Shown here piece after piece: positions 56,770 to 64,000 of a stretch of 64,000 nt of DNA. A program made the position numbers and the translations under genes. The DNA lies in NCBI RefSeq assembly GCF_900107765.1, contig NZ_FNQY01000001.1:1-64000 (forward strand), read 5' to 3'. The stretch's first letter is position 1, and each line of letters opens with the position of its first letter. The notes under the pieces were generated by a model that saw nothing but the letters and a program-made list of their open reading frames with translations, was not told the DNA's origin and did no database searches. This stretch comes from Arachidicoccus rhizosphaerae (GTDB lineage Bacteria; Bacteroidota; Bacteroidia; Chitinophagales; Chitinophagaceae).

Positions 56770-57960
56770 TTATTTAAGTTTCGCTAACGCGTCTTTGATC
56801 CGGGCCCAGCCTTTTTCAATATTTTCAATACTGTTGGCAAAGGAGAAGCGAACACAATCGGGCTCTCCAAAGGCTGCCCCCATTACGGAGGACACATGCG
56901 CGGTATTTAGTAAATACATGGAAAAATCAGCAGAATCCTTGATCGTTACCTGGCCGTCGGATTTACCATAGAACGCATGGACATCCGGGAAGATATAAAA
57001 AGCACCCTCAGGCTCTGAACAGCTCAGCCCCGGGATTTCACCAACCAGCTCCAGGACACGTTTTTTACGACGGGTAAATTCTGCAGCCATATCTTTAGAT
57101 GGCTGTAAATCACCTGTTAAAGCGGCAATGGCAGCCCGCTGTGTAATAGAGCAGGTTCCGGAGGTGGTCTGTCCCTGGATTTTCTCCATGGCTTTGGCAA
57201 CGGTGGTATTAGAGGCCGTATACCCCAGACGCCAGCCAGTCATGGCAAAGCCTTTACTTAAGCCGTTGACGATAATCACACGGTCCTTTAAATCATCGAA
57301 CTGCGCGATGCTCTGATGCTCACCGACATAATTAATATACTCATATATCTCATCGGAGATAATAAAGATATCCGGATGCTGACGAAATACTTCAGCCAGC
57401 GCCGTTAACTCTTCTTTGCTGTATACAGCCCCGGAAGGATTACAGGGAGAAGAGAATAAAAAGGCTTTTGTTTTTGGCGTAATGGCTGCCTTTAACTGCT
57501 CAGCAGAAATTTTAAATCCGCTTTCAGGAGAAGTGCGCACTTCCACCACTTTGCCTCTGGCGAACTTCACCAGTTCGGAGTAGGTAACCCAGTAAGGTGT
57601 GGGAATAATGACTTCATCATTATCATCAGTAATGGCTAAAATAGCATTGGCCAGACTTTGTTTGGCTCCGGTAGAAGCAACAATCTGCGTCGGTTCATAA
57701 CTCAGATTATTATCTCTTTTTAATTTAGTCACCACGGCTTCTCTTAAGTCCAGAAAACCCGGTACCGGCGTATAATGGCTCCAGTTATCCTGGATGGCTT
57801 TAATAGCCGCCTCTTTAACATGTGCAGGCGTGTCAAAATCCGGCTCTCCAAGACTCAGATCAATGACATCGATTCCCTGCGCCCTGAGTTCGCGACCCAG
57901 TTTGGCCATTTTTAGGGTTTCCGGCTCTGCAAACCGGTCCAGTAAAGAAGAAAGTTGCAT
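56770..57960 (-). CDS. Class I aminotransferase (aspartate aminotransferase type)
   Basis: A 396-residue PLP enzyme of fold type I, subgroup I-beta/gamma, probably transferring amino groups between aspartate and 2-oxoglutarate or a related pair. Seen: SLGEPDFDTPAHVKEAA, VASTGAKQSLANA, SSPCNPSGAVYSKEEL, ISDEIYEYINY, and PLP-binding K236 in VNGLSKGFAMTGWRLGY. Length normal. It may work together with the nearby glycine and serine genes, but each has its own promoter. Confidence 0.92.
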   Translation of the reverse strand: MQLSSLLDRFAEPETLKMAKLGRELRAQGIDVIDLSLGEPDFDTPAHVKEAAIKAIQDNWSHYTPVPGFLDLREAVVTKLKRDNNLSYEPTQIVASTGAKQSLANAILAITDDNDEVIIPTPYWVTYSELVKFARGKVVEVRTSPESGFKISAEQLKAAITPKTKAFLFSSPCNPSGAVYSKEELTALAEVFRQHPDIFIISDEIYEYINYVGEHQSIAQFDDLKDRVIIVNGLSKGFAMTGWRLGYTASNTTVAKAMEKIQGQTTSGTCSITQRAAIAALTGDLQPSKDMAAEFTRRKKRVLELVGEIPGLSCSEPEGAFYIFPDVHAFYGKSDGQVTIKDSADFSMYLLNTAHVSSVMGAAFGEPDCVRFSFANSIENIEKGWARIKDALAKLK

Positions 57961-57990
57961 AGTTTTTTATTTGCTTATTGATGATTGGTG

Positions 57991-57998
57991 CAAAGATA
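57991..57998 (-). promoter_or_regulatory. Predicted -7 element of the aminotransferase gene
   Basis: The minus strand reads TATCTTTG, full TAnnTTTG match, 30 bases upstream of the ATG. Confidence 0.6.
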
Positions 57999-58069
57999 TA
58001 CATTATTTACGCTTCCGGGCCGCCAATCTTTGTCAGAAATCAGACAAAACCGGAGGCTGCTGACGGTCT

Positions 58070-58819
58070 TTATTGTTCAGAAACAATCACGACCGGCTTA
58101 CGCATATAGTCTCCGGTATTCAGGCTGTCATAGCCTTCATAATAACAGGTATAGAACTTACCTTTCTCCACAGGCATGGAAAAGGAGTCAATAATCACGC
58201 CCGGGTCGTTGGTCTTTAAAAATAAAAACAAATACTCCGCCTGGAAAGGATCTGTATAGATGGATTTATATTGCCCCAGCGTACTGTTCAGGCTATTATC
58301 CAGATAGGTCCTGCCAATACCCAGATAGGGGAAAATGGTATCATAACTGGTGGAGATACCCTTTCTTTTCAGACGCACAACGGACACGGACGTCGTATCG
58401 GGGGCAAAATTAAAAAAGCGGAACTTGGCAGAGTCATATAAAGGCGCGGTTTCATTATCGGTAACCACCGAGAGCTTTACGCCATCTACCCGGTTACTGC
58501 TATCCGGAATTAAAAACAGGGAATATTTTTCTCCCGCCTGCAGATACTGATTGCCATTGATCAGCGTATCCGTACTGCCGTTTTCATGGATTAGTAATTT
58601 ATAAAAACCGGCAGGTCCGTTTAAAAACGGTGTCGCGGAATCATAGGGGATATTATCCTGCAGGGTCTCGCTGTTTAACACCAGGTCAAAACTTTTGGCC
58701 GGCATGGCATTAATCAGCCTGATCCTGGTCGGGGACTGGTTGCCCGTTACGGATGATTTCGTACAGGCCCATAGTGTGAGCCCGATAAAAACAATAAGTA
58801 ATAAATAGATGCGTCTCAT
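58070..58819 (-). CDS. DUF4397-domain lipoprotein
   Basis: A 249-residue lipoprotein from the ATG at 58819, chosen because it gives a compact signal with lipobox LWAC (C19); the ATG at 58840 adds seven residues. DUF4397 features are RIRLINAMPAKSFDLVLN, GPAGFYKLLIHENG, SAKFRFFNFAPDTTSVSVV and the closing GKFYTCYYEGYDS. Domains of this kind occur in exported or surface lipoproteins of Bacteroidota; the ligand is unknown. A -7 box overlapping an inverted repeat lies upstream. Confidence 0.82.
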   Translation of the reverse strand: MRRIYLLLIVFIGLTLWACTKSSVTGNQSPTRIRLINAMPAKSFDLVLNSETLQDNIPYDSATPFLNGPAGFYKLLIHENGSTDTLINGNQYLQAGEKYSLFLIPDSSNRVDGVKLSVVTDNETAPLYDSAKFRFFNFAPDTTSVSVVRLKRKGISTSYDTIFPYLGIGRTYLDNSLNSTLGQYKSIYTDPFQAEYLFLFLKTNDPGVIIDSFSMPVEKGKFYTCYYEGYDSLNTGDYMRKPVVIVSEQ

Positions 58820-58840
58820 CGCTGGATTTAAGAGAATCAA

Positions 58841-58859
58841 TATTTGCCTAGCAAATATA
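58841..58859 (-). promoter_or_regulatory. -7 element and palindrome upstream of the DUF4397 gene
   Basis: CAAATATA (58852-58859) reads TATATTTG on the minus strand, a full -7 match. It overlaps the inverted repeat TATTTGC-CTA-GCAAATA (58841-58857), which could be an operator over the start site. Confidence 0.45.
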
Positions 58860-58882
58860 AGGCAGAAAACACCGACTATCCG

Positions 58883-60313
58883 CTAACATTCACTTAAACC
58901 TAAGGGAATATGCACGGCCAGCCCGCCGTCGGAGGTCTCTTTATACTTGCTGTTCATATCCAGCGCCGTATCCCACATGGTTTTTACGACCTTGTCCAGG
59001 GAAACTTTCGCATAATCCGGGCCGCTCTGCAGTGCCAGCTGGCTGGCCGTGATGGCTTTGATGGCACCCATGGTATTTCTTTCAATGCAGGGGATCTGCA
59101 CCAGCCCGCCGATAGGGTCGCAGGTGAGTCCCAGATGATGTTCCATGGCGATTTCTGCTGCCATCATACTTTGTTTCTGCGTTCCGCCCAGCGCTTCGGC
59201 AAGCGCCGCCGCTGCCATGGCTGAAGAGACGCCTATCTCTGCCTGACAGCCGCCCATCGCCGCAGAGATGGTGGCGCCCTTTTTAAAGATGCTGCCGATT
59301 TCTGAAGCGGTGAGTAAAAACTGAATGATCTTTTCGTCGTCCACATCCTCGCAAAAAGCGATATAATAGCATAAAACGGCAGGGATAACCCCGGCTGCGC
59401 CGTTGGTAGGCGCCGTTACGACGCGGCCGAAAGCCGCATTTTCTTCATTCACCGCCAGGGCAAAACAACTGAGCCAGTCCAGGATCTCATTAAAATTTCC
59501 TTTTGATTGCCTGACAATGGCCAGCCACTGGTCAAAGCCCTCATAGGTTTGTTTTTTGGTCAGCCTTTTATTGAGTTCGAAAGCTCTTCGTTTAACGTTC
59601 AGGCCTCCGGGCAGCACGCCCTGGTGATGACAACCTCTGTATATACAGGCTTTCATGGTCTCCCAGATATGCAGTACGCCGGCCTTGGTTTCTTCTTCCG
59701 GGCGCCAGGCGGATTCATTTTCCAGTACCACGTCGTGAATGGACATACCGGTTTTCATGCACCAGAATACCAGGTCTTTGGCATCCTGAATCGGGAAAGG
59801 AAGCTCCACCAGCTGACTGGCATCCGGGCCTTTTTGTCCCTCTTTGACCACAAAACCGCCCCCGATGGAATACCAGGTTTCACTGATGGCCTCTGCCGTT
59901 TCAAACTGAATCAAAAAGGTGAGCGCGTTGGGATGAAAGGGTAAAGATTCACTGAATAAAAAGGAAATATCCGTTTTAGGATCAAAATCAATATAATGAC
60001 TGCCTGCGAGTGCCAGCTTTTTCTCCCGGGCCAGCTGGTCCATTTTCTCTGTGATCAGACCTACATCCGTGGTCTCGGGATCTTCTCCCAGCAGGCCCAT
60101 TTTGACAGCGATATCCGTACCATGTCCATGCCCGGTTTTGGCAAGTGACCCATATAAAAGCACTTCAATATGCGTTACCTGACCGGTCAGGTCCTGCTCT
60201 TTTAAATCTTCCAGCACCTTTAAGGCAGCCTTCCAGGGGCCTAATGTATGGGAACTGGATGGCCCTACCCCAATCTTAAACATATCAAAAACCGATATCG
60301 CCTCGTTTGCCAT
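58883..60313 (-). CDS. sdaA: L-serine ammonia-lyase, single-chain iron-sulfur type
   Basis: A 476-residue enzyme that converts L-serine to pyruvate and ammonia with a 4Fe-4S cluster. The beta (ACT-like) and alpha parts are fused: N-terminal [20 protein letters not shown] and later [57 protein letters not shown]-type segment, and [18 protein letters not shown] with the cluster cysteines. Length is normal for the one-chain form. Promoter with TAGTTTTG about 77 bases upstream. Confidence 0.95.
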   Translation of the reverse strand: MANEAISVFDMFKIGVGPSSSHTLGPWKAALKVLEDLKEQDLTGQVTHIEVLLYGSLAKTGHGHGTDIAVKMGLLGEDPETTDVGLITEKMDQLAREKKLALAGSHYIDFDPKTDISFLFSESLPFHPNALTFLIQFETAEAISETWYSIGGGFVVKEGQKGPDASQLVELPFPIQDAKDLVFWCMKTGMSIHDVVLENESAWRPEEETKAGVLHIWETMKACIYRGCHHQGVLPGGLNVKRRAFELNKRLTKKQTYEGFDQWLAIVRQSKGNFNEILDWLSCFALAVNEENAAFGRVVTAPTNGAAGVIPAVLCYYIAFCEDVDDEKIIQFLLTASEIGSIFKKGATISAAMGGCQAEIGVSSAMAAAALAEALGGTQKQSMMAAEIAMEHHLGLTCDPIGGLVQIPCIERNTMGAIKAITASQLALQSGPDYAKVSLDKVVKTMWDTALDMNSKYKETSDGGLAVHIPLGLSEC

Positions 60314-60389
60314 ATATAAATGACTGATTATTTATAGTTAGTATATTATTGAACCTGAAGCAGGTCTGTCCTGACAGAGAATGCCTGCA

Positions 60390-60418
60390 CAAAACTAACT
60401 ATTGTTTTTGTATTTCAA
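60390..60418 (-). promoter_or_regulatory. Promoter of sdaA
   Basis: On the minus strand TTG (60418-60416), an 18-base spacer and TAGTTTTG (60397-60390) fit the phylum consensus. The leader would be about 70 bases. Confidence 0.5.
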
Positions 60419-60501
60419 CCAGCGGGCTGCGTTAAATTAAAGATTTAGCCCCTTAAAGACCGGGAGCTGTAATTTTTAACTGGATTTCTCTGCTGTATTG
60501 A

Positions 60502-61728
60502 TCAGCGGTCTATATCTGAAAGGAATTGTAAAAGTCTTGGCCTATCCACATGATCCATCACAACGATCTTAAACCAGTCCGCCGGGCCGGTATGCTGATC
60601 CGGGACCAGGTAATATTTCTCAGCGGTGCGGGGATCCAGGTCCTCACTGTTTATCGTAACAATATTCATGTCCGGATGCCGGTAAAACCGGATCTGCCTA
60701 CGGGTCAGCTCCTGACAGAGCCAGTTTGTTCTGTCCAGCAGCATTTTTATCTTTTCCTGCCAGCCGTAATAGCCATAGGTTTTTAAAATCATCCAGACAG
60801 CCACGGCATTCGCGCCGGAGCGGCTGCCGGACAGCGTCAAATCCATCCCGTTTACATAGGCTGCCTGTTCAGTATAAACATACCCCATCAGGTTTTTTCT
60901 GACTAAAAAAACGCCGGTGCCATAAGGCGCCTGTAACATCTTATGGGCATCAAGGGTAATGGAACTGATATCGGGGTTAGAAAAATCCAGCTGACTTTGA
61001 CTGGCCGTCATGGGATAGATAAATCCGCCGAAGGCGGCGTCCACATGCAGTTTAAAGGGCAGGCCTGCCGCCTGAAGGCGCCTGGTATATACCCCCGGGT
61101 CATCTATACTGCCAAACATGGTAGTGGCCATATTGGCCACCACAATAAAGTAACGGATGCCTGCCTCAGATGCTTTTTCAATCATCTTTTCCAGGGCAGA
61201 CTCATCTATGAGCCGCGTCTGAAAATCCACCGGAACGCTGTAGTACGTAAGCCCGAAGATCCCGGCTCCCTTTACCATGGAATAATGTGCGTCAGCTGAT
61301 GAGATCACGGCGATCTGGGCGCAGTCGGCACCATATTCCTTTTGAAAGTAATTACGGTAAATCCAGATGGCCTGCAAGTTAGCCTCCGTCCCTCCGGCCG
61401 CAATATACCCATCCGTGCTGTCCGCTGCCGCTGCTAATAAATCTTCGCTGAGTAAACGGATGACTTCCGTTTCCAGGGCCTGGGTTCCTTTAAAGAAAGG
61501 CTCTGAATCACCCAGGGTATGACAACCGATATGATTGGGGTTTTGGACATAGAGCCTCAGCCAGGGCGAATCCTTTAAAAAACTGGCCTGACCATAGAAG
61601 ACCTTATCATCGAGTACCGAGGCAGGAACACCCAGAGAGCCTCCGTCCTGATAATTGACATTCTGCCTGAGCGCTTCTGTTATAATGAGATCCTGCTGGG
61701 CGCTGGAAAGTTTATTCCAATATTTCAT
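60502..61728 (-). CDS. Pyridoxal-phosphate-dependent amino acid decarboxylase
   Basis: A 408-residue group II decarboxylase-like enzyme of PLP fold type I. Seen: AAGGTEANLQAIWIYRNYF, SSADAHYSMVKGAG, KLHVDAAFGGFIYP (228-241) and PLP lysine K263 in ITLDAHKMLQAPYGTG. The substrate (aspartate, glutamate, tyrosine or another) cannot be read from the sequence. A 7-of-8 -7 box (TACTTTTA, minus strand, 61775-61782) within CCCTA-AAAG-TAGGG lies upstream. The gap 61729-62049 (321 bases) otherwise holds nothing recognisable. Confidence 0.87.
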   Translation of the reverse strand: MKYWNKLSSAQQDLIITEALRQNVNYQDGGSLGVPASVLDDKVFYGQASFLKDSPWLRLYVQNPNHIGCHTLGDSEPFFKGTQALETEVIRLLSEDLLAAAADSTDGYIAAGGTEANLQAIWIYRNYFQKEYGADCAQIAVISSADAHYSMVKGAGIFGLTYYSVPVDFQTRLIDESALEKMIEKASEAGIRYFIVVANMATTMFGSIDDPGVYTRRLQAAGLPFKLHVDAAFGGFIYPMTASQSQLDFSNPDISSITLDAHKMLQAPYGTGVFLVRKNLMGYVYTEQAAYVNGMDLTLSGSRSGANAVAVWMILKTYGYYGWQEKIKMLLDRTNWLCQELTRRQIRFYRHPDMNIVTINSEDLDPRTAEKYYLVPDQHTGPADWFKIVVMDHVDRPRLLQFLSDIDR

Positions 61729-62049
61729 GGGAAGAACCTGTTTTTCTTTTCTTAGTTAATACGCTTGCTGACCCTAAAAGTAGGGAAAAAAATAATGTGC
61801 GTGCTTACAAATCCTCCCTGGTTTTACCGTGGCCATTCCCTCCGCTTACGTTTCAAATCCGGCGGTTGCAGTTGGCGGCTGAACCAGGAACTGTTTACAA
61901 ATAAAAACGGTGTTCAGTGTACTTAATTATTGCTATGTCCATACTGCACTTTTTTGGGTGTACCCGTAAATAAATAATTAAATGAATGGCTTTGTTTTTC
62001 AATATTACCGCTGCCAGCCGCTTTTTTCAACGCCTGTCAGCGTTTACGC
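61729..62049. other. Intergenic gap, no gene found
   Basis: It contains the probable promoter of the decarboxylase near 61775 and an inverted repeat CCCTA/TAGGG (61772-61776, 61781-61785). No coding sequence or RNA was recognised in the rest. Confidence 0.4.
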
Positions 62050-62952
62050 TTACACCAGATAGGTAACGCCTTCCTGGCTCAGATCGGTATAGGGAAAGAC
62101 TTCTCTGGCCTCGGCCTCAAACGCCTCCACATATTTAAACTTACTGCTGAAATGACCCAGCAGCAGATGTCCGGCACTAGCCTTCTCTGCAATCATGGCC
62201 GCCTGTCTGGCAGTGGAATGAAACCGGTCTTTTGCCTGCAGTTCAAAATCATCCAGGTAAGTAGACTCATGATAGAGCAAATCCACATTCTGAATATATG
62301 GTAAAAAGCTGTCCGTGTATAAGGTATCGGCGCAGTAGGCATAACTGGCATTGTTTTTACCGGGCAGCGTCAGCATCTCATTAGTTAGCAGCCTTCCATC
62401 CTTGGTCTGATAGTCAGCTCCCCATTGCAGTTTTTCAAAGTAAGCATGCGGGATCTCATATTCTCTGGTTTTCTGAGGATCGATCTTCCGGGGTGCATGG
62501 TTTTCTCTGATCAGAAAACCATAGCATTCTATTCTGTGTTCTACCGGGAAAACCTCTACTTTGTATTTAGCCGTCGTAACCAGCGTTTCTGCTCCACTCA
62601 GCGGATGAAAAATAAGTTCATAAGGTAAAACACTGTCGGAGATACTGAGCTGCAGATCGATCAGCTCCTTTAAGGGCGCAGGGGCATACAAATGCAATGG
62701 CGTAGCGCGGTTGATCAGGGCCATGGAACTGATCAGGCCTATCAGGCCAAAATAATGATCTCCGTGTAAATGGGAGATAAAGATGCGGGTAATCCGGCTA
62801 CGTTTGACAAAGTAGTTTTTAATCTGCAGCTGTGTTCCCTCCCCGCAATCCAGCAGTAAGACTTCACCCGCAATGGTAACAGCCTGTGCGGTCGGGTGCC
62901 GGTCATGGGCCGGTACAGCAGAATTGTTTCCTAATATCGTTACGCCAAACAT
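62050..62952 (-). CDS. rnz: Ribonuclease Z
   Basis: A 300-residue metallo-beta-lactamase-fold endonuclease that matures tRNA 3' ends. The zinc motif is FISHLHGDHYFGL (H61, H63, D65, H66), with GEGTQLQIK, YCADTLYTDSFLPY, LLYHESTYLDDF and LLGHFSSKFKY as further blocks. Length normal for the short bacterial form. Between the decarboxylase and obgE, transcribed the same way. Confidence 0.96.
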   Translation of the reverse strand: MFGVTILGNNSAVPAHDRHPTAQAVTIAGEVLLLDCGEGTQLQIKNYFVKRSRITRIFISHLHGDHYFGLIGLISSMALINRATPLHLYAPAPLKELIDLQLSISDSVLPYELIFHPLSGAETLVTTAKYKVEVFPVEHRIECYGFLIRENHAPRKIDPQKTREYEIPHAYFEKLQWGADYQTKDGRLLTNEMLTLPGKNNASYAYCADTLYTDSFLPYIQNVDLLYHESTYLDDFELQAKDRFHSTARQAAMIAEKASAGHLLLGHFSSKFKYVEAFEAEAREVFPYTDLSQEGVTYLV

Positions 62953-63064
62953 AGTTATTACTTAAATGTTTTTACCCCCCTGGACCTGTAGTACCAAAGA
63001 AAAGTAAACTGATCAGCGGCGGCACCCGGGTTATGGCAAATAGCTCCCTGGTTCGTCCCTGCTA

Positions 63065-64000
63065 TTATTTCTCCGTTTGGTTCAGCTTGGCCCAAAGCTG
63101 ATCTTTCAGCTGCAGGATGCCCTGGCCGGTAACTGAAGAGATAAAGATATGCGGCAGATCTGTCGGAAGCTCTGCTGCAATCTCCGTTTTCAGTTCCTCA
63201 TCCAGCATGTCGGATTTACTGATGGCAATCAGCATGTCTTTTTGCAGGAGTTCCGGATTATACTCTTCCAGTTCATTATACAATACTTTAAACTCTTTGC
63301 CGTGATCCTCACTGTCGGCAGGTATTAAAAACAGCAGGACCGCATTGCGTTCAATATGTCTTAAAAACCGGTGTCCCAGCCCCTTGCCTTCAGATGCGCC
63401 TTCGATGATACCGGGTAAATCTGCCATGCAAAAAGATTTGCCGTCCCGGTACTCCACCATCCCCAGGTTGGGTATTAAAGTGGTAAAGGCATAATTGGCG
63501 ATTTTGGGTTTAGCCGCACTGACAACGGACAGCAAGGTTGATTTTCCCGCATTGGGAAAGCCAACGAGTCCGACGTCAGCCAGGACCTTTAACTCCAATA
63601 GCTTATAGCCTTCCACCCCTTCCTCTCCGGGCTGGGAGTGCTCAGGTACCTGATTGGTAGGTGTGGCAAAATGCTGGTTACCCAGACCGCCACGGCCTCC
63701 TTTCAGCCAGATAATCTCCTGGCCGTCTTCTAAAATCTCTGCTTCGATTTCTCCGGTCAGCTCATCTCTGGCAATCGTGCCCAAAGGCACTTCAATAATC
63801 ACATCTTTCCCAAATTTACCGGTACAGTTATTTTTCATCCCGTTTTCACCATCCTCGGCGACTACGTTTTTAAAATACCGCAGGTGTAAAAGGGTCCATA
63901 ACTGTTTGTTGCCTTTTAGAATTACATGACCTCCCCGGCCTCCGTCACCACCATCAGGGCCCGCCTTGGCATTAAATTTTGTCCGCATAAAATGCGTTAT
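63065..64000 (-). CDS. obgE: GTPase Obg (5' end cut by the window)
   Basis: A ribosome-associated GTPase needed for late 50S assembly. The frame stays open to base 64000 (ITHFMRTKF), matching the family's N-terminal Obg fold, so the true start is outside the window; the ATG at 63988 is internal. Seen: Gly-rich [32 protein letters not shown]1 [13 protein letters not shown]3 [10 protein letters not shown]4-like AISKSDML. The C-terminal extension found in many homologues is absent, as is common in Bacteroidota. Confidence 0.96.
   Translation of the reverse strand: MTHFMRTKFNAKAGPDGGDGGRGGHVILKGNKQLWTLLHLRYFKNVVAEDGENGMKNNCTGKFGKDVIIEVPLGTIARDELTGEIEAEILEDGQEIIWLKGGRGGLGNQHFATPTNQVPEHSQPGEEGVEGYKLLELKVLADVGLVGFPNAGKSTLLSVVSAAKPKIANYAFTTLIPNLGMVEYRDGKSFCMADLPGIIEGASEGKGLGHRFLRHIERNAVLLFLIPADSEDHGKEFKVLYNELEEYNPELLQKDMLIAISKSDMLDEELKTEIAAELPTDLPHIFISSVTGQGILQLKDQLWAKLNQTEK

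Noticed and set aside
63988-64000. Obg start at 63988
   Set aside because: The frame continues open to the window end with residues that match the family N-terminus, so this Met is internal.
1-64000. tRNA, rRNA, CRISPR array, prophage or defence operon
   Set aside because: I read all gaps on both strands and found no cloverleaf-like T-loops, spaced repeat array, phage genes or defence gene set.

Overview
The window looks like a chromosomal segment of a plant-polysaccharide-degrading Bacteroidota, most likely of the Chitinophagaceae type. The signs are a SusC/SusD pair, many lipoproteins, an IPExxxVDY-family protein, a CtlX-type hydrolase, and promoters of the phylum-specific form TTTG/TTG-N19-20-TAnnTTTG. 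The genus cannot be fixed from sequence alone. No tRNA, rRNA or CRISPR array was seen.

Layout. (1) 2-1281: a complete ISAs1-family insertion sequence at the left edge. (2) 1505-23707: one long minus-strand polysaccharide utilisation locus (PUL), susC-susD followed by nine glycosidases: GH43 (five copies), GH31, GH39, GH51 and GH127/146. Together they fit debranching and depolymerisation of arabinoxylan-type hemicellulose. This block is visibly more AT-rich than the rest. (3) 24231-31910: a GH2 enzyme and the xylose operon xylB-xylA-xylE, with a divergent LacI-family regulator at 32072-33109. (4) 33531-34940: an isolated AAA ATPase (DUF4143) in an AT-rich pocket. (5) 34944-43493: a second minus-strand xylan operon, GH3, GH10 endoxylanase lipoprotein, GH115 alpha-glucuronidase and an acetylesterase. 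(6) 43813-47816: a pirin gene, then a four-gene cluster of two ring-cleaving dioxygenases, a GNAT protein and an MhqD-like hydrolase, probably for quinone/catechol detoxification. (7) 47919-64000: mostly housekeeping genes: feoB, arginine deiminase-like protein plus CtlX, rplS, gcvH, an aminotransferase, serine ammonia-lyase, a PLP decarboxylase, RNase Z, and obgE cut by the right edge.

How the parts fit. GH10 would cut the xylan backbone at the cell surface while acetyl and glucuronosyl groups are removed by the acetylesterase and GH115. SusC/SusD import oligosaccharides. The periplasmic GH43/51/127/39/31/3/2 enzymes release monosaccharides. XylE, XylA and XylB bring xylose to xylulose-5-phosphate. 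The main observation is one operator palindrome (core TTGCAATCGATTGCAA) found three times: perfect between xylB and lacI, and as near copies upstream of susC and of GH3. This suggests that one LacI-type repressor controls the whole pathway, and no hybrid two-component or ECF/anti-sigma regulator is present in the window.

No clearly new defence or mobile system was found. The best candidates for new biology are the LacI-wired PUL, an XylE variant with an extra membrane hairpin, promoters that predict leaderless mRNAs, and an unexplained 210-base transcribed region after rplS.
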